Of a stretch of DNA of 64,000 nt, positions 59,695 through 64,000 are shown in pieces. A model generated the notes under the pieces. That model had not been told where the DNA came from and did no database searches. It was given only the letters and a program-made list of their open reading frames with translations. This DNA is from GW2011-AR15 sp964428335 (lineage in GTDB: Archaea; Nanobdellota; Nanobdellia; Woesearchaeales; GW2011-AR15): the NCBI GenBank assembly GCA_964428335.1, contig CAYRXW010000002.1, positions 62,001-126,000 of the forward strand, given 5' to 3'. The position numbers and the translations under genes were made by a program. Within the stretch, counting starts at the first letter, position 1, and the number at the start of each line of letters is the position of its first letter.

Positions 59695-60845
59695 TTTTTT
59701 AATAAATTGAATATTGGTTTTAAATCCTTTTCTTTTTTATATTCCTTTGAAAGCATTATTGTTTCAGCTCTTTTAATATTTATTTCTTTTGACTTCAGTG
59801 TTTCGTTTATCTCGCTTCTCACCAAAAATTCAAGGAACTGCGAGACATTCTTTGAATCATCAGTATACCTGCATCTTTCAAAATCTATCATCACAGGATT
59901 ATTCTTTTCAATCAATATATGCTTATATGGCCTAATCATCTCAAACTTATTTATGCCAAGCTTATCCATTGTGTTAAGCTGCAAGAAAATCTTATTTAGA
60001 ACCGCTATTATATCTTTCTTTTTTGACTTTTTTAAAAATTCATCAATGAAAATCCCATTGACAAATTCATACATCAGAAAATCGTTTGACATGATAAGCC
60101 TAGGTCCGATGTCATGTTTGTTTAATATTTTCAGAAACATTGCTTCCCTTTCAATATTCCCTAATGCCTTGCTGTCATCCCTTTTTGATTTTACTGCAAC
60201 ATCTTTTCCTTTATACATGGCCTTTATGATTATTCCTCTCTTTCCCCTTGAAAATAGCTTCGCGTCAGTAACATTCAGCATATCAATCTTTTTTAGGAAA
60301 TCGCTTTTTACTATCTCATATAAAATCATGTCTTCAAAAAAAACATGCTTCTTTTCCAGGACTTTTATTTCAAGGAGGTTTCTTTTTGCATATTCCAGAA
60401 TCAATTCCTGTTTTGCAAAAGACGAGCTGATAAGAAGCATCTTCCCATCAGCATTCAAGAAACATGAAGCCTTATCCAGGAACTTTTCAGTTATCTCAAG
60501 GCCATTTTTTCCAGAAACAAGCGCGACATCCTTTTCTATTTCTCCATCCTGTTCTTCAGGAAGGTATGGCGGGTTAAATAATATAAGGTCAAACTTTCCT
60601 TTCACTTTGGAAAACAGGTCTGATTCGATGAACTTGATATTCTTTATCCCTTCGGCATTTTTTCTTGCGTATTTTATGGCATGTGGGTTTATGTCAACTG
60701 CAGTAACATTTTTTGCATATTTTGACGCAGTGATTGCCTGTATTCCTGAGCCTGTGCCTAGATCTAGTACAGAATCAACTTTTGAATAGGATTCAACATA
60801 TTTTTGGAGCAGGTAAGAATCATCTGAAGGCTGGTAGACTTGCAT
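59691..60845 (-). CDS. HemK-like methyltransferase fused to a Bud32/RIO-like kinase domain
   Basis: Residues 1-185 form a PrmC/HemK-type methyltransferase: VYQPSDDSYLL start, DLGTGSG (28-34), NPPYLP (91-96). Archaeal members methylate the Gln of aRF1. Residues about 190-384 look like a small atypical kinase: VAVKSKRDD (K219), NIEREAMFLKIL, YEFVNGIFIDEF, DKLGINKFEMIRPYKHILIE and VMIDFERCRY, with D321 in a DFE rather than DFG motif. The fusion may couple termination-factor modification to another modification or be a pseudokinase adaptor. Coupled to ogt by a 4-bp overlap. Confidence 0.8.
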   Translation of the reverse strand: MQVYQPSDDSYLLQKYVESYSKVDSVLDLGTGSGIQAITASKYAKNVTAVDINPHAIKYARKNAEGIKNIKFIESDLFSKVKGKFDLILFNPPYLPEEQDGEIEKDVALVSGKNGLEITEKFLDKASCFLNADGKMLLISSSFAKQELILEYAKRNLLEIKVLEKKHVFFEDMILYEIVKSDFLKKIDMLNVTDAKLFSRGKRGIIIKAMYKGKDVAVKSKRDDSKALGNIEREAMFLKILNKHDIGPRLIMSNDFLMYEFVNGIFIDEFLKKSKKKDIIAVLNKIFLQLNTMDKLGINKFEMIRPYKHILIEKNNPVMIDFERCRYTDDSKNVSQFLEFLVRSEINETLKSKEINIKRAETIMLSKEYKKEKDLKPIFNLLKK

Positions 60846-60917
60846 GCATAGTTGTCAAATTACTAATATTAAAAAGATTCCTATATCTTTAAATAAAAAT
60901 TAATTTTTTCTCCTTAT

Positions 60918-61850
60918 ATGCTAAATAATCAACTATTTCCACCAGGGATCTATGCAGCACTTACTACACCTTTTAAGGAAGATGGAATGACTGTGGATTA
61001 TGAGGCAATCCCAGATTTAGTTACAGCATTGCAGGAGCAGGGTGTGGCAGGATTTTATGTTTGCGGGACAACAGGACAATGGAAGCACCTGACTAAAGAA
61101 GATAGGAAAAAAATATTTGAGATAGTTAATGAAACTGTTGAAAAATCAGGTAAAGGCACGGCATTAATTGCGCATGTAGGTTCACATTCACTCGAAGATA
61201 CAATTGAACTGGGAATCCATGCAAAAGAGCATGGTGCATTGGCAGTCTCAGCTATAACTCCTGCAAAAAAAGACATAACTCAGGAAGAAATAATAAATTA
61301 TTACAAGGAGCTGGCAGGGAAAATCAATCATCCTTTCATCATGTATATGTTTCCAAACCTTACTGGTGTTGAGCTTGATTATGAAACAATTTCAAGGTTG
61401 GCAGAAGTTAATAATGTAGTAGGAATTAAATTTACTGATGAAAGGTTCTATTTGCTTGAAAGAATAGGAAAACTTGAAGAATTTACAAGATTTATGGGTA
61501 AAGATGAATCATTTGCAAGCAGCTTACCTACTGGAGTTAGGCACGCAATAGGAAGCACATATAATTTCATGGCACCCTTATATTCCCAAATTTTAAGCTC
61601 ATATTTATCAGGGCAAAACGAAATTGTTGAATTACTTCAGGGAAAAGCCAATGATGTTATTGATGCTTTGAAGGAATTAAGGGTTATTACTGGAAATAAT
61701 GATGCTCTTCTTACAGGGGTAAGATATTCAATGACTTATCTATATGGTGTAACTTCAGGTATTCATATGTCTGAAGCTAGGTTAACAGAAGAAAATACAG
61801 TTAACCTAAGAAAATCTCTTGATGCAATAAAACCCTATATGCAGAATTGA
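60918..61850 (+). CDS. Dihydrodipicolinate synthase / N-acetylneuraminate lyase family aldolase
   Basis: A TIM-barrel aldolase with Schiff-base Lys171 in GIKFTDE and Tyr143 in YMFPNLTG. The phosphate-binding-like loop reads CGTTGQW where family members usually have GSTGE; the Glu is replaced by Gln. The NanA-type GIKFTD suggests a pyruvate-dependent aldolase acting on sugars rather than lysine synthesis, and the neighbouring glycosyltransferase fits that. The exact substrate is not readable. A TATA box (about 60890-60900) fits a leaderless start. Confidence 0.85.
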   Translation: MLNNQLFPPGIYAALTTPFKEDGMTVDYEAIPDLVTALQEQGVAGFYVCGTTGQWKHLTKEDRKKIFEIVNETVEKSGKGTALIAHVGSHSLEDTIELGIHAKEHGALAVSAITPAKKDITQEEIINYYKELAGKINHPFIMYMFPNLTGVELDYETISRLAEVNNVVGIKFTDERFYLLERIGKLEEFTRFMGKDESFASSLPTGVRHAIGSTYNFMAPLYSQILSSYLSGQNEIVELLQGKANDVIDALKELRVITGNNDALLTGVRYSMTYLYGVTSGIHMSEARLTEENTVNLRKSLDAIKPYMQN

Positions 61851-61908
61851 TGCTTTCTAAACATTTTAATACCTTTTTGCTTTTTTATCTTAAACTTAGG
61901 AATAGGAA

Positions 61909-63570
61909 ATGCTTAAGAAAAAAAACCTGATAGTTAAAGAGCTATTTTTCTTGTCTATACTTATATTCTCTTTTCTTTCTTATAACCTATATTGGATAAT
62001 GAACCATTCAGATACTTTTTCTTCTGAAGATATGATTGCGATAGGTCACGGCCTTAAGATGTATATGGATGGATATATTGCAAGACCGATAGATGCATAT
62101 TTTTACATGACCCAGCCGGTTTTTCCGCTTGCTTTAGCTGCTGGCATGGCAGTCATGCCTTCTCCATATCTGCCATTCATAATAGAGAATCTCTTTATTG
62201 TCCTGCTTGCAGTCTCATCTTATCTTATAGTCAAGCACATAAATCCAAGATCTTCTGGAGTTCTGGCTGTTGCAATGATACTATTCTCCCCAGGGATAAT
62301 CCAGTATTCACGGATAATATTTGGGACAATTCCATGCGTAGCATTCTTCATGGCCGGCTTTTACTGCTTTTTGAGATCAAAAGCCTTCAAAGAACCCTAT
62401 TGGTCGATGCTTTGGTCACTATTCATGATTCTTTCCTTGCTCACAAGATACATAATGCTGCCCTATGTTCTATCCTTGATATTCATAGGCGCGCTTTCCA
62501 TTGCAGCAAGATTTTTTTCCCTAAAAAGGAAAAATACAAGTCAGCAATTCCTTAGGAAAAATGTAATATACTTTGCATTATCTGTAATGATAATCTCTGT
62601 TTTTACAATTCCCCATTATCTTAATGAGAAGAACATAAAAAGTTCCATGCGTGAATTTTCAATAATAGAAGAAAGCTCAGACATAAGCGCATCTGGAAGG
62701 CTGTTATGTGAAACCTTAAATTATCCATATCTTTTAATTAACAGCCAGGTAGGCATCCTGTTTTTCATGCTGTTCATCATTTCAGCATTCTATATAATCA
62801 GGGGATTCATACATAAAAAAGGCAATCTGGCAGAGCTTCAGGTTCTCTTATTAATATTCATGGTCTTATTTTTTTACTCATACCTAGCTCCGCTTAAGAA
62901 TAATGTAGTTACTGGGCCATTGGTGCCTTTTGTACTGATATTAGTGTATGGCTTTTTATCGAGGCTTAAAAAAAATTGGAAATCTCTTGCAGGTCTTATC
63001 GTAATCATTTTATTGCTTTTGCAGGTGCTGCCTCTTCCGGCAATAGAGCTTTTTAATCCTGCAAAGTTATTTGGCCATCCTGATTTCAACAGCCTTTGCA
63101 GCAAGGATCTTGCCATATATACTTTTGTCTACCCAGTTGAACCTATTGTAAAAACACCTCACATCACTGTTGACAATCAGGCGCTGGCATATGGTTCCCC
63201 TTCAAGGTATGAAGAAAAGCTAGTAAACCTGGTGTATATTAATCACAGTAAAAAAAGAATATTATTATTGGATCTGACAACAGAGCTTGACACTTCTTTA
63301 AGCTATTATTGGTGGCTGAAGAACAGGTCTTCTGCACTAATTTATTATTCATGCCTAGACTTGAAAAGATGGGGAAAGCCAAAAGAAGGATTTGACATGT
63401 TTATAACAAGTGAGGATGATTTCAATGAGACTTTTTTTAATCACAGAAGAATTTACTGGCATAAGGACGAAATAGATTTTTGCAAAAAGCAGCTATCAGA
63501 CTATTCCACAGGTCATGATAAGATAGCATCACTAGGTAGGTTCAGCATCTATTCAGCTGATAGAATTTAA
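61909..63570 (+). CDS. PMT/GT39-like membrane glycosyltransferase
   Basis: About ten TM helices. The first exterior loop has the acidic motif DTFSSEDMIAIGHGLKM and a ...YFYMTQPVFPLAL segment, typical of PMT_2/ArnT-like transferases that use polyprenyl-phosphate sugars. The C-terminal roughly 130 residues are a soluble exterior domain. TATA spacing predicts a leaderless start at ATG 61909. Probably glycosylates envelope components; the acceptor is unknown. Confidence 0.8.
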   Translation: MLKKKNLIVKELFFLSILIFSFLSYNLYWIMNHSDTFSSEDMIAIGHGLKMYMDGYIARPIDAYFYMTQPVFPLALAAGMAVMPSPYLPFIIENLFIVLLAVSSYLIVKHINPRSSGVLAVAMILFSPGIIQYSRIIFGTIPCVAFFMAGFYCFLRSKAFKEPYWSMLWSLFMILSLLTRYIMLPYVLSLIFIGALSIAARFFSLKRKNTSQQFLRKNVIYFALSVMIISVFTIPHYLNEKNIKSSMREFSIIEESSDISASGRLLCETLNYPYLLINSQVGILFFMLFIISAFYIIRGFIHKKGNLAELQVLLLIFMVLFFYSYLAPLKNNVVTGPLVPFVLILVYGFLSRLKKNWKSLAGLIVIILLLLQVLPLPAIELFNPAKLFGHPDFNSLCSKDLAIYTFVYPVEPIVKTPHITVDNQALAYGSPSRYEEKLVNLVYINHSKKRILLLDLTTELDTSLSYYWWLKNRSSALIYYSCLDLKRWGKPKEGFDMFITSEDDFNETFFNHRRIYWHKDEIDFCKKQLSDYSTGHDKIASLGRFSIYSADRI

Positions 63571-63647
63571 CAATAATTTTTTAGTTTTATCAAACCTTAT
63601 TCCTTTAAAAGAATAGCTTAATAAGTTTTGAAAATTAATGTATACTC

Positions 63648-64000
63648 ATGAAGCTTAAGTTCAGGCGTTTTCTCTTAATTGTTTATATTATTTTATTTGC
63701 ATGCCTTTTTTATTTAATCCTTATCTCATTAAATCCTGATTCCTTAGTGCCAGGATGTGAAAACTGCAATGTTCTATTGATAACAATGGATTCCCTGAGG
63801 GCTGACCATGTCGGAAGCTACGGCTATAGTCGGAATACAACACCAAACATTGATGCCCTGGCAAAGAAAGGGACTATATTCCTTAATGCAGTCTCTGCAG
63901 CTCCTTCAACCAGCCTTTCACTACCTGCAATAATGTCCTCAAAATTACCAGTCCAGTCATATGTCATGTTTCAGACAGAATCTATTTACATGAGCATGTT
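63648..64000 (+). CDS. Membrane-anchored sulfatase-superfamily enzyme (3' truncated)
   Basis: ATG 63648 opens a frame that runs off the window. A hydrophobic N-terminus (FLLIVYIILFACLFYLILISL) anchors it, and the exterior domain starts NVLLITMDSLRADHVGSYGY, the metal-binding sulfatase/phosphatase N-terminal motif, followed by TTPNIDALAKKGTIF. The nucleophile region reads APSTSLSLPAIMS, so a Thr or Ser probably serves instead of formylglycine Cys. It could be a phosphoglycerol- or sulfate-ester hydrolase, or a phosphoethanolamine-type transferase; truncation prevents a decision. Confidence 0.8.
   Translation, partial: MKLKFRRFLLIVYIILFACLFYLILISLNPDSLVPGCENCNVLLITMDSLRADHVGSYGYSRNTTPNIDALAKKGTIFLNAVSAAPSTSLSLPAIMSSKLPVQSYVMFQTESIYMSM

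Noticed and set aside
59707..60789. Plus-strand frame of 360 codons opposite the HemK-kinase fusion
   Set aside because: Its Ser/Phe/Ile-rich composition reflects the complement of a Lys/Glu-rich gene; the minus strand has clear motifs (NPPY, DLGTGSG).

Overview
This window is archaeal chromosome. The evidence is a TFB gene with a TATA-rich upstream region, the L21e / RNA polymerase subunit F / DUF655 cluster, eukaryote-type ribosomal proteins L15e, S6e and L21e, an NreA repair protein, ScpA without bacterial neighbours, intron-bearing tRNA genes, and many genes whose TATA-like box lies about 26 bp before the start codon (leaderless transcripts). Other genes use GGGGTG/GGTGA Shine-Dalgarno (SD) sequences, sometimes with TTG or GTG starts. 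The sequence is AT-rich, intergenic gaps are short, and many exported proteins are packed with N-x-S/T sequons. A DPANN archaeon (Woesearchaeota/Pacearchaeota-like) is my inference; no marker settles the lineage.

Layout. (1) 1-20.4 kb is an envelope region: a 5'-truncated FN3/DUF5752 membrane protein, a 3630-residue secreted giant whose centre is a duplicated six-module block, three smaller exported or membrane proteins, and an opposing four-gene operon (winged helix, two exported proteins, DUF1295 enzyme) with ATGA overlaps. (2) 20.5-32.2 kb: a family 2 glycosyltransferase, a His-rich membrane protein plus CcdA plus SnoaL-like module, CorA, a receptor-like protein with a cytosolic zinc ribbon, photolyase, a GNAT enzyme and a large protein with an internal Tat motif. 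(3) 32.2-35.4 kb: an ArsR-like regulator, a 29-codon small ORF and three tandem paralogous secreted proteins behind a repeat-bearing 440-bp intergenic region. (4) 35.4-49 kb: housekeeping and repair (ScpA, Pol IV, two tRNA-Val genes, L15e, S6e, TFS-like, NreA, Mn pyrophosphatase, DRG GTPase) mixed with orphans and one apparently broken HExxH protease. (5) 49-55.6 kb: a ParB-fold orphan, then a bacterial-looking acyl-lipid cluster (SDR, holo-ACP synthase, and a single protein joining acyl-adenylating ligase, acyl carrier protein and PlsC acyltransferase), with a divergent radical SAM enzyme. (6) 55.7-60.8 kb: L21e, RpoF, DUF655, a lipoprotein, TFB, an alkyltransferase and a HemK-kinase fusion. 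(7) 60.9-64 kb: a DapA/NanA-family aldolase, a membrane glycosyltransferase and a truncated sulfatase-fold enzyme, probably envelope glycan functions.

The strongest candidates for something new are the ligase-ACP-PlsC fusion with its own holo-ACP synthase in an archaeon, the tRNA-Val(CAC) gene with a canonical intron plus a D-loop intron, the block-duplicated giant surface protein with a hairpin between SD and start codon, and the regulator / small ORF / three-paralog secreted locus. All family assignments come from reading motifs by eye; no database search was run.
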